Positions 1 through 6,442 of a stretch of DNA of 51,103 nt are shown here, piece by piece. The position numbers were made by a program, and so were the translations under genes. This stretch comes from an uncultured Ruminococcus sp. (GTDB lineage Bacteria; Bacillota; Clostridia; Oscillospirales; Acutalibacteraceae): positions 1 through 51,103 of the forward strand of contig CACZWQ010000013.1 in NCBI GenBank assembly GCA_902784855.1, given 5' to 3'. The notes under the pieces were generated by a model, which did not search any database, was not told the origin of the DNA, and saw nothing but the letters and a program-made list of their open reading frames with translations. Within the stretch, counting starts at the first letter, position 1; each line of letters begins with the position of its first letter.

Positions 1-429
1 TTTCTTTCGCGCCTTGGAATAACGCTTTTTGGACATCGCGTCGGCTTGGTTCGCCATGTAGTAAAACCGGTCGCATTTGCAATTCCTGCGGCGGGAACAA
101 ACATTGCAAACATACGGCGGCTTTTGGAGAACAGAGCAGGGGGAGTTGTCGTACTTGTTGCAAAGCTCTCTGCAATTAAAGTCAAAGCACCAGACACATT
201 TGCGTTTGCAGTCAAAGTTGCAGCAAAGATTCTTTTCCTCGCATTCGTTGGCAAACCGGCAGTCATTTCCGTGCGGCTTAGATCCTTTGGCGGGAGTTCG
301 GTTCATCCGAATCTCTTTAGAAACCGATGCTCTCGATACGCCTATTCTACGGGCAATTTCGGTTAATGAAAGTCGTTGATAAATTCCGCTTTCGATAATG
401 ATTCTTTGTGATAAATTGATTCTGCTCAT
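1..429 (-). CDS. IS30-family transposase, N-terminal fragment cut by the window edge
   Basis: Reading the minus strand from ATG at 429 gives an open frame of 143 codons that runs off the left edge without a stop. Residues about 20-43 read LTEIARRIGVSRASVSKEI, the HTH_38 helix-turn-helix found at the N-terminus of IS30-family transposases. It is followed by a Cys-rich stretch (about residues 57-107, many CxxxC or CxxC pairs) and a basic segment. The DDE catalytic core would lie outside the window, so I cannot say whether the element is intact. In IS30 elements the N-terminal HTH binds the terminal repeats. The left end of the element should lie upstream of the ATG, that is at higher coordinates in the repeat-rich 430-760 region. 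The family call is firm from the HTH; the completeness of the element is unknown. Confidence 0.85.
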   Translation of the reverse strand, partial: MSRINLSQRIIIESGIYQRLSLTEIARRIGVSRASVSKEIRMNRTPAKGSKPHGNDCRFANECEEKNLCCNFDCKRKCVWCFDFNCRELCNKYDNSPCSVLQKPPYVCNVCSRRRNCKCDRFYYMANQADAMSKKRYSKARKK

Positions 430-484
430 AATTACCTGCTTTCCGCAGGCAGTAACCGAAACCATTCTACCACACAGACCGTCA

Positions 485-608
485 ACCTTGACTGAACGCT
501 GAGAAAAATGCTGAAAAGTTTTTGAAGGCGACGGAAACTCGGAAATATCCAAACGTTTTCGCCTTCAAAATGACGAGTGTAGCATTTTTCTCACCAACCC
601 GTCAAGGT
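485..608. repeat. Long imperfect inverted repeat beside the IS30 transposase
   Basis: Arms at about 485-530 and 560-608 pair in three blocks: ACCTTGAC/GTCAAGGT (485-492 with 601-608), GAGAAAAATGCT/AGCATTTTTCTC (501-512 with 581-592) and TTTTGAAGGCG/CGCCTTCAAAA (520-530 with 560-570). A 13-base direct repeat GGAAATATCCAAA lies at 541-553 and 655-667, and CAAAGTGA/TCACTTTG form an inverted pair at 688-695 and 737-744. The 430-832 stretch has no gene I can support. It may hold the IS30 terminal region, a small non-autonomous element or a strong terminator; the sequence alone does not decide. Confidence 0.6.
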
Positions 609-832
609 CAAGCCGCCTTAGGGCGGTGACTGCGTTAAAAGGCTCCGAAAATCTGGAAATATCCAAATATATACCCTGCACTTTTGTCAAAGTGAGCTTT
701 TGCTAACTCTCCAAATTTTTCCTTAAAACGTTAACTTCACTTTGTCAATTTAGGTGCTTGATACTCTTATTATACCGCCGCCGCTGTCCCATAAACGGGA
801 CAATGCAGGAAAAAACGGAGTAAAATAAAAGA

Positions 833-861
833 TTGACAAACATATTTAAACATATTATAAT
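833..861 (+). promoter_or_regulatory. Sigma-A promoter for the acyl-CoA dehydratase activase genes
   Basis: TTGACA at 833-838, a 17-base spacer and TATAAT at 856-861 form a perfect consensus. It sits about 80 bases upstream of the TTG start at 942, giving a leader of roughly 75 nt. Confidence 0.85.
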
Positions 862-941
862 TAATTGATATACGCCGGCGGGGCTTGACATTTGCTCCGC
901 CGTGAACACTGCGTCAAAAAGCTTTTAGTGGAGGCTGTGTT

Positions 942-3845
942 TTGAAGGTAGGACTTGATATCGGCTCAACCACGATCAAGTGTGTTGTGCTCAACGACGA
1001 AAACAAGCTGATTTACAGCACATATGAGCGGCATCTTTCGCAGATCACCGACAAGATCGCCGAGATTCTCAACCGCGTGCGCGGCGAGATCGAGGGCGTG
1101 GAAAACGCGCCGATCGCGCTGTCGGGCTCGGCGGGCATGGGCGTGGCGCAGGACTGCGGCATCGACTTCGTGCAGGAGGTCTATGCGACCCGCGTGGCGG
1201 CGAATACCTTTATTCCCGGCACCGACGTTGTGATCGAGCTGGGCGGCGAGGACGCAAAGATTCTCTTTTTGACCAACGGCCTCGAGGTGCGCATGAACGG
1301 CACCTGCGCGGGCGGCACGGGCGCGTTCATCGACCAGATGGCGACCCTGCTCAACGTCCCGCTCGAGGAAATGGATGATCTTGCCAAGCAGTACGAAAAG
1401 ACCTATACCATCGCCTCGCGCTGCGGCGTGTTCGCGAAAACCGACATCCAGCCGCTGCTCAATCAGGGGGCGCGTAAGAGCGACATCGCGGAGAGCATCT
1501 TCAACGCCGTCGTCAGCCAGACCGTCGCGGGTCTGGCGCAGGGCAGAGAGATCGAGGGTCAGGTCGTCTATCTCGGCGGTCCGCTGACCTTTATGAGCGA
1601 GCTGCGCCGCTGTTTTGACCGCACCCTCAACACCGAGGGCATCTGCCCCGAGAATTCGCTCTACTATGTCGCAGCGGGCGCTGCGCTGTGCGCGGAGCAG
1701 ACCATCGACTACGACGCGGTCATCGAAAAGGTTAAAAACTACCGCGGCTCAGGCAACTTTGCCTTCAACAAGCCGCTTTTTGAAAATGAATCGGAATACG
1801 AGGCGTTCGTCGCCCGCCATTCCCGCGCGAACGTCACGCAGAAGGAGCTGGCAGGCTACGACGGCAAGGCTTATATCGGCATGGACGCGGGTTCCACCAC
1901 CGTCAAGGGCGTGGTGCTCAACGAGTTCGGCGAGCTGCTCTATTCCAAATATCTCCCCTCCAAGGGCAATCCCGTCGAGATCATCAAGAGCTTCCTCGAG
2001 GAGATCTATGCGATCAACCCCTATCTCTATGTCGCGGCGAGCGCCGTGACGGGCTACGGCGAGGATATCATCAAGAATGCCTTTGACGTCGACTACGGCG
2101 TCGTGGAGACCATCGCCCACTTTACGGCGGCGAAGTTTTTCATGCCCGATGTGGAGTTCATCATCGACATCGGCGGTCAGGATATCAAGTGCTTTAAGAT
2201 CCATAACGGCGCGATCGACAACATCTTCCTCAACGAGGCGTGCTCCTCGGGCTGCGGCAGCTTTTTGCAGACCTTTGCCAACGCCCTCGGCTATGAGATC
2301 GAGGCGTTCTCCAAGCTCGGACTCTTTGCGCGGCGCCCTGTCGATCTCGGCTCGCGCTGCACGGTGTTCATGAATTCCAGCGTCAAGCAGGCGCAGAAGG
2401 ACGGCGCGACCATCGAGGATATCTCGGCGGGTCTGTCACTGAGCGTCGTAAAGAACGCCTTGTACAAGGTCATTCGCGCCTCCGGTCCCGACGAGCTGGG
2501 CAAGCGGATCGTCGTGCAGGGCGGCACCTTCCTCAACAACGCGGTGCTGCGCGCCTTTGAGATGGAGATGGGCACCCATGTCGTGCGTCCCAATATCGCG
2601 GGACTGATGGGCGCTTACGGCGCGGCGCTGTACGCCAGGCGCAAATACAAGGGCAAGGGCAGAAGCAAGATCGCCAACGAAGAGGCGCTGCGGCACTTTG
2701 TCCACGACATCAAGGTCACCAACTGCGGACTGTGCAACAACAACTGCCGCCTGACGGTCAACTCCTTCGGCGGCGGCAGACGCTTTATCGCGGGCAACCG
2801 TTGCGAGCGCCCGATCACCAAGAAAGCACCGTCCTCGGATCTCAATATCTATGAGTACAAGCGCACGCTGATCAACAGCTATAAGCCCGTCGAGGGACTG
2901 CGCGGCAAGCTGGGCATCCCCCTCGGGCTGAATATGTACGAGCTCTATCCCTTCTGGTACCGCTTCTTCACGGAGCTGAAGTTTGAGGTGGTGCACTCGC
3001 CCGTCTCCTCGCGCAAGCTCTATCTGCGCGGTCAGCAGACCATCCCCAGCGATACGGTCTGTTTCCCCGCCAAGCTGATGCACGGTCATGTGCAGACGCT
3101 GATCGACAGCGGCATCGAGAATATCTTCTATCCCTGCCTGTCCTACAACTTTGATGAGCACCTCGGCGACAACCACTACAACTGCCCTGTGGTCGCCTAC
3201 TACCCCGAGGTCATCAAGAACAACATGAAGGATGTGCGCAAGATCAACTTCATCAAGGAGTATTTCGGCATCCATCGCCCCAAGGACTTCCCCAAGAAGG
3301 CATATGAGCGCCTGTCGTTCTACTTCCCCGACCTGACGCTCAACGAGGTGCGCGTCGCCGCCAAGAAGGCGTATGAGGAATATGACGCCTATATGGAAAA
3401 GGTGCGCCGCAAGGGCGACGAGATCATCGCGCGCGCCGAAAAAGAGGGCAGGAAGATCTTTGTGCTGGCGGGCAGACCCTACCACATCGACCCCGAGATC
3501 AACCACGGCATCGACAAGCTGATCGCGGGCTTTGACGTCGCGATCATCAGCGAGGATGTGGTGTCGCCGCGCGTCACGCCCTTTGTGACCCATGTGCTCA
3601 ATCAGTGGACCTACCATTCCCGCCTGTATGCCGCCGCGAAATACATCACCACCCGCAAGGATATGGAGCTGGTGCAGCTGGTTTCCTTCGGCTGCGGCGT
3701 GGACGCGATCACGACCGACGAGGTGCGCGAGATCCTCGAGAGCGAAAACAAGATCTATACCCAAATCAAGATAGACGAGATCACCAATCTCGGCGCGGTG
3801 AAGATCAGGATCAGAAGCCTGCTGGCGGCGATCGACAACGACTGA
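942..3845 (+). CDS. Acyl-CoA dehydratase activase (BcrAD/BadFG ATPase, two ASKHA domains plus DUF2229)
   Basis: This 967-residue protein begins at TTG 942 with the SD-like GTGGAGG at 928-934. It has two ASKHA ATPase domains of the BcrAD/BadF/HgdC type: the first from residue 3 (GLDIGSTTIK) and the second from about residue 310 (GMDAGSTTVKG). Each has the Cys-containing loop of the family (NGTCAGGTGAF; EACSSGCGSF) that holds the bridging Fe-S cluster. A Cys motif NCGLCNNNC lies near 593-601, then a DUF2229-like region from about 650. The family uses ATP hydrolysis to inject one electron into 2-hydroxyacyl-CoA dehydratase-like partners. In many Clostridia this module and the next gene form a single chain of about 1400 residues; here they are two ORFs. 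The exact substrate is unknown, and the family includes members annotated only as activase-related proteins. Confidence 0.85.
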   Translation: MKVGLDIGSTTIKCVVLNDENKLIYSTYERHLSQITDKIAEILNRVRGEIEGVENAPIALSGSAGMGVAQDCGIDFVQEVYATRVAANTFIPGTDVVIELGGEDAKILFLTNGLEVRMNGTCAGGTGAFIDQMATLLNVPLEEMDDLAKQYEKTYTIASRCGVFAKTDIQPLLNQGARKSDIAESIFNAVVSQTVAGLAQGREIEGQVVYLGGPLTFMSELRRCFDRTLNTEGICPENSLYYVAAGAALCAEQTIDYDAVIEKVKNYRGSGNFAFNKPLFENESEYEAFVARHSRANVTQKELAGYDGKAYIGMDAGSTTVKGVVLNEFGELLYSKYLPSKGNPVEIIKSFLEEIYAINPYLYVAASAVTGYGEDIIKNAFDVDYGVVETIAHFTAAKFFMPDVEFIIDIGGQDIKCFKIHNGAIDNIFLNEACSSGCGSFLQTFANALGYEIEAFSKLGLFARRPVDLGSRCTVFMNSSVKQAQKDGATIEDISAGLSLSVVKNALYKVIRASGPDELGKRIVVQGGTFLNNAVLRAFEMEMGTHVVRPNIAGLMGAYGAALYARRKYKGKGRSKIANEEALRHFVHDIKVTNCGLCNNNCRLTVNSFGGGRRFIAGNRCERPITKKAPSSDLNIYEYKRTLINSYKPVEGLRGKLGIPLGLNMYELYPFWYRFFTELKFEVVHSPVSSRKLYLRGQQTIPSDTVCFPAKLMHGHVQTLIDSGIENIFYPCLSYNFDEHLGDNHYNCPVVAYYPEVIKNNMKDVRKINFIKEYFGIHRPKDFPKKAYERLSFYFPDLTLNEVRVAAKKAYEEYDAYMEKVRRKGDEIIARAEKEGRKIFVLAGRPYHIDPEINHGIDKLIAGFDVAIISEDVVSPRVTPFVTHVLNQWTYHSRLYAAAKYITTRKDMELVQLVSFGCGVDAITTDEVREILESENKIYTQIKIDEITNLGAVKIRIRSLLAAIDND

Positions 3846-3877
3846 ACGGCTGTGGAGATTCGGAAAAAGGAACGATT

Positions 3878-5197
3878 ATGGCTGAATTAAAATATGACAA
3901 AAAAACAGGGCGTCTGCTGTTTACCAAGCAGATGAAGCGCGAGGGCTATCGGATCCTCATGCCCAATATGGCGCCCATTCACTTTCGCATTTTGCGCAGT
4001 GTGTTTGAGAGCTTCGGCTATAACTGCGAGCTGTTGGAGACGACGGGTCCCGAGATCGCGCAGACGGGTCTCAAATACGTGCACAACGACACCTGTTATC
4101 CCGCGCTGCTGGTCATCGGTCAGTTCATCCACGCGCTGCAAAGCGGCAAGTATGACGTACATAAAACCGCGCTGATGATGACCCAGACGGGCGGCGGCTG
4201 CCGCGCGTCCAACTATATCCACCTGCTGCGCAAGGCGCTGAAAAAGGCGGGCTTTCCCTTTGTGCCTGTCATTTCGCTGAGCTTCGGCATGGAGAAGAAC
4301 AGCGGCTTTTCGCTGACGCTGCCGCTTGTCCGCCGCTTTGTGGGCGGCTTGGTGTACGGCGACCAGCTGATGCTGCTGTCCAATCAGACCAAGCCCTATG
4401 AGGTCAATAAGGGAGAGACGATGGCGCTTGTGGAGCGCTGGAGCGACAAGATCTCCAAGCAGTTGATCGACGGAAAGGGCTATTCGCTGGAGGAGATCGA
4501 TGCGAATCTCCATCAGCTCACCAAGGATTTTTCAAAGATCCCGCTCAACCGCGTGCCCAAGGTCAAGGTGGGCGTGGTCGGCGAGATCTATGTCAAATAT
4601 TCCAAGATGGCGAACAACGGCTTGGAGGACTTCCTCGCCGAGCAGGACTGTGAGGTATGCCTGCCCGGTCTGATGGGCTTTGCGTCCTTTAAGGTCGACA
4701 ACCGAATCGAGGACTACAAAATGTTCGGCGGCAACCGCCTGAAATACGAGTTCTGCAAAAAGCTGCTCAACTATGTGACGAGTCTGGAGACGCTGATGGT
4801 CGAGTCGGCGGAGCGGTTCCATTTCGTCCCGCCGCACCAATACGCCCACACCAAGGAGCTGGTCAAGGGCGTCATCGGCTACGGCAGCAAGATGGGCGAG
4901 GGCTGGCTGCTGACGGCGGAGATGCTGGAGCTTGCCGAGATGGGGTACGAGAACATCGTCTGCACCCAGCCGTTCGGCTGTCTGCCCAACCACATCAACG
5001 GCAAGGGTGCCATCCGCAAGATCAAGGAGGTCAAGCCCAACGCCAACATCGTCACGATCGACTACGATCCCGGCGCGCCCAAGGTCAACCAGGAGAACCG
5101 CATCAAGCTGATGCTGGCGGTCGGCCGCGAGGAGCTGAAAAAGCGCGAGGAAGCACAGGCAAACGCCGTCGAGCCGGAACGCATCGTTGTAGAATAA
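3878..5197 (+). CDS. 2-hydroxyacyl-CoA dehydratase-like protein (C-terminal module of the activase pair)
   Basis: This 439-residue protein starts at ATG 3878, 32 bases after the preceding stop, with AAAAGGA just upstream as SD. It resembles the C-terminal part of the long fused acyl-CoA dehydratase activase proteins. Cys residues that could hold an Fe-S cluster appear in NDTCYPALLV, GGGCRASNY and CTQPFGCLPNH. The frame stays open upstream to 3605, but that stretch overlaps the conserved end of the previous gene in another frame, so the short start is preferred. It is probably cotranscribed with, and a physical partner of, the 967-residue activase. Whether it acts on 2-hydroxyglutaryl-CoA, another acyl-CoA or a different low-potential reduction is not shown. 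Confidence 0.8.
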   Translation: MAELKYDKKTGRLLFTKQMKREGYRILMPNMAPIHFRILRSVFESFGYNCELLETTGPEIAQTGLKYVHNDTCYPALLVIGQFIHALQSGKYDVHKTALMMTQTGGGCRASNYIHLLRKALKKAGFPFVPVISLSFGMEKNSGFSLTLPLVRRFVGGLVYGDQLMLLSNQTKPYEVNKGETMALVERWSDKISKQLIDGKGYSLEEIDANLHQLTKDFSKIPLNRVPKVKVGVVGEIYVKYSKMANNGLEDFLAEQDCEVCLPGLMGFASFKVDNRIEDYKMFGGNRLKYEFCKKLLNYVTSLETLMVESAERFHFVPPHQYAHTKELVKGVIGYGSKMGEGWLLTAEMLELAEMGYENIVCTQPFGCLPNHINGKGAIRKIKEVKPNANIVTIDYDPGAPKVNQENRIKLMLAVGREELKKREEAQANAVEPERIVVE

Positions 5198-5212
5198 AAA
5201 GATATAAAATAG

Positions 5213-5247
5213 CCGGGCTGCCGCAAACTGCGGCAGCCCGGTCGGCT
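5213..5247. terminator. Strong hairpin terminator between convergent genes
   Basis: A 13-bp perfect stem (5213-5225 with 5229-5241, loop AAC) is followed by TCGGCTTTT on the plus strand. It can serve both the dehydratase gene and the convergent lipoprotein gene. Confidence 0.85.
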
Positions 5248-5254
5248 TTTGTGG

Positions 5255-5674
5255 TCATGCCCGTTTAAAGACGAGCTTCATCGTATTGGCGGTGAGTGTC
5301 AGCTTGCCGTCGTCGCCCAGCGAGGCGTAGACGGGGTCGGCGTCACTGCCCGAGCTTTCCGCCCGCTTCTCCTGCAACACCTTTTTGTCGGCGTTGTTGA
5401 TCTGCTGCTGGAGCTGCATGTACAGCACCATGCTGTCGTCGCCGGTCGCCTTGGCTTCGCCCGAGACGACGGTCGAGGTTTTGTCGCCCGTCAGCGTGTA
5501 GGTGAAGGAGGTGTCGGTGATGTCGATGGTGACGGTTTTAAACTGCATGGTTTCGGGGATATCCACGCATTTCCAACTGCCCGTGCAGTTGTTTTTGCTC
5601 GTTTTGCCGCCGCAGGCGCAGAGCATCAGCGCCGCCGCAGCGACGAGCAAGAGGATCGCGATCGCTTTTTTCAT
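5255..5674 (-). CDS. Small secreted lipoprotein of unknown function
   Basis: The start chosen is ATG at 5674 (139 residues, beginning MKKAIAILLL). It lies 8 bases from AAAGGA; an upstream in-frame ATG at 5683 would overlap that SD. The N-terminus is a type II signal peptide ending in LMLCACGG, where the Cys of the lipobox would be lipidated. The mature protein is about 120 residues, with an N-terminal GSWKC stretch and beta-rich segments such as FTYTLTGDK and KLTLTANTMKLVF. I recognise no family. A second small lipoprotein at 44476-44907 has a similar size and signal peptide. Confidence 0.75.
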   Translation of the reverse strand: MKKAIAILLLVAAAALMLCACGGKTSKNNCTGSWKCVDIPETMQFKTVTIDITDTSFTYTLTGDKTSTVVSGEAKATGDDSMVLYMQLQQQINNADKKVLQEKRAESSGSDADPVYASLGDDGKLTLTANTMKLVFKRA

Positions 5675-5704
5675 ATTGTCCATCCTTTATACGTATTTGC
5701 CATC

Positions 5705-5734
5705 ATTATACATCATCCACCCCGAAAAAGTCAA
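5705..5734 (-). promoter_or_regulatory. Sigma-A promoter for the small lipoprotein gene
   Basis: On the minus strand TTGACT (5734-5729) and TATAAT (5710-5705) are separated by 18 bases, about 30 bases upstream of the ATG at 5674. Confidence 0.7.
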
Positions 5735-5787
5735 CCTTCTGCTGCCGAGGGGCACGTCAATTTGGCTTTGTCACTTTTTTAAGTGCT

Positions 5788-5931
5788 GTCATCTCGAGCG
5801 GTTTGCGCAGCAAAATTTGCTTTAGCAAATAGTCGAGAGATCCCCTTCGGCGACAGACCAACTGCTCTGATTCAGGGGATCCCTTGACTAAACGCTTCGC
5901 GTTTTGCCCTTTGGGCACCGCTCGGGATGAC
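5788..5931. repeat. Intergenic inverted-repeat element (MITE-like)
   Basis: GTCATCTCGAGCGGT at 5788-5802 is the near-perfect inverted match of ACCGCTCGGGATGAC at 5917-5931 (one mismatch). Internal arms AGTCGAGAGATCCCC (5830-5844) and GGGGATCCCTTGACT (5875-5889) also pair. The 144-base unit has no credible coding frame and sits between two genes that point the same way. This looks like a small dispersed repeat or a long RNA hairpin. A further hairpin GTCGGCTGAGCCGAC lies at 5945-5959. Confidence 0.6.
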
Positions 5932-5985
5932 CATTGTTCCCGCGGTCGGCTGAGCCGACAATCAATCCGCGCGTGCGAAGTTTTA

Positions 5986-6261
5986 TTAGGCACTGACCGT
6001 CGCGGCACGCGACCGCGACTTGGAGTATTTTTGTTTGGTTGCCATGCCGCCGCGGATGTGGCGCTCGCGCTTGTTGCGGTCGAGGATCTCGCGCACCTGA
6101 CGGTACAGCGCGGGATTGAGCCTGCGGAGCTTTCCCGTGACGTCCTTGTGCACCGTGCTTTTGCTCACGCCGAATTTCTGTGCCGCCGCGCGCACGGTCG
6201 CGCCCTCTTCCGCGATATATTGCCCCAGTACCAGTGCGCGTTCCTCTGCCGAATCTGTCAC
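5986..6261 (-). CDS. spoIIID: Stage III sporulation transcriptional regulator SpoIIID
   Basis: This 91-residue protein starts at GTG 6261, with GGGAGGC (minus strand, 6275-6269) as SD. It matches SpoIIID across its core: a helix-turn-helix around residues 20-45 with KFGVSKSTVHKDVTGKL, and the typical C-terminal RHIRGGMATKQKYSK. SpoIIID is a mother-cell DNA-binding protein that activates and represses sigma-E genes during sporulation, and it is strong evidence that the organism is an endospore former. The C-terminal tail (SRSRAATVSA) is a few residues longer than in Bacillus. It is monocistronic here. A sigma-E-like promoter sits upstream. Confidence 0.95.
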   Translation of the reverse strand: MTDSAEERALVLGQYIAEEGATVRAAAQKFGVSKSTVHKDVTGKLRRLNPALYRQVREILDRNKRERHIRGGMATKQKYSKSRSRAATVSA

Positions 6262-6291
6262 TGAAATGCCTCCCGAATCATTGTTGCCACA

Positions 6292-6320
6292 TATATATGT
6301 CCGCGCCCGGTCGGATATGC
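6292..6320 (-). promoter_or_regulatory. Possible sigma-E promoter of spoIIID
   Basis: On the minus strand GCATATC (6320-6314), a 14-base spacer and CATATATA (6299-6292) resemble the sigma-E pattern (ATATT-like -35, CATACA-like -10, 14-15 base spacer). In Bacillus spoIIID is sigma-E dependent, which fits. This is a pattern match only. Confidence 0.4.
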
Positions 6321-6378
6321 TTCGCGCTTATTGACGCATTACACAAATCACCCATGAGAAAACAGGCTGTTTTCACAA

Positions 6379-6408
6379 TTGCGTTTTCTTGCGGTCTCGT
6401 GCTATAAT
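6379..6408 (+). promoter_or_regulatory. Sigma-A promoter for the transglutaminase/dockerin gene
   Basis: TTGCGT at 6379-6384 and TATAAT at 6403-6408 are 18 bases apart, 35 bases upstream of the ATG at 6443. Confidence 0.65.
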
Positions 6409-6442
6409 AAATAATAAAACAACTTTCAGGGAGGATTTTGGA

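Noticed and set aside
2436-3764. Minus-strand frame of over 400 codons inside the activase gene
   Set aside because: Same antisense composition effect; no SD, promoter or family motif.
3605-3877. N-terminal extension of the dehydratase-like protein
   Set aside because: It would overlap 240 bases of the conserved end of the activase in another frame; the SD and ATG at 3878 explain the start.
5757-6008. Small minus-strand ORF over the inverted repeat
   Set aside because: It runs through the palindromic arms and into spoIIID with no SD and no protein-like composition.
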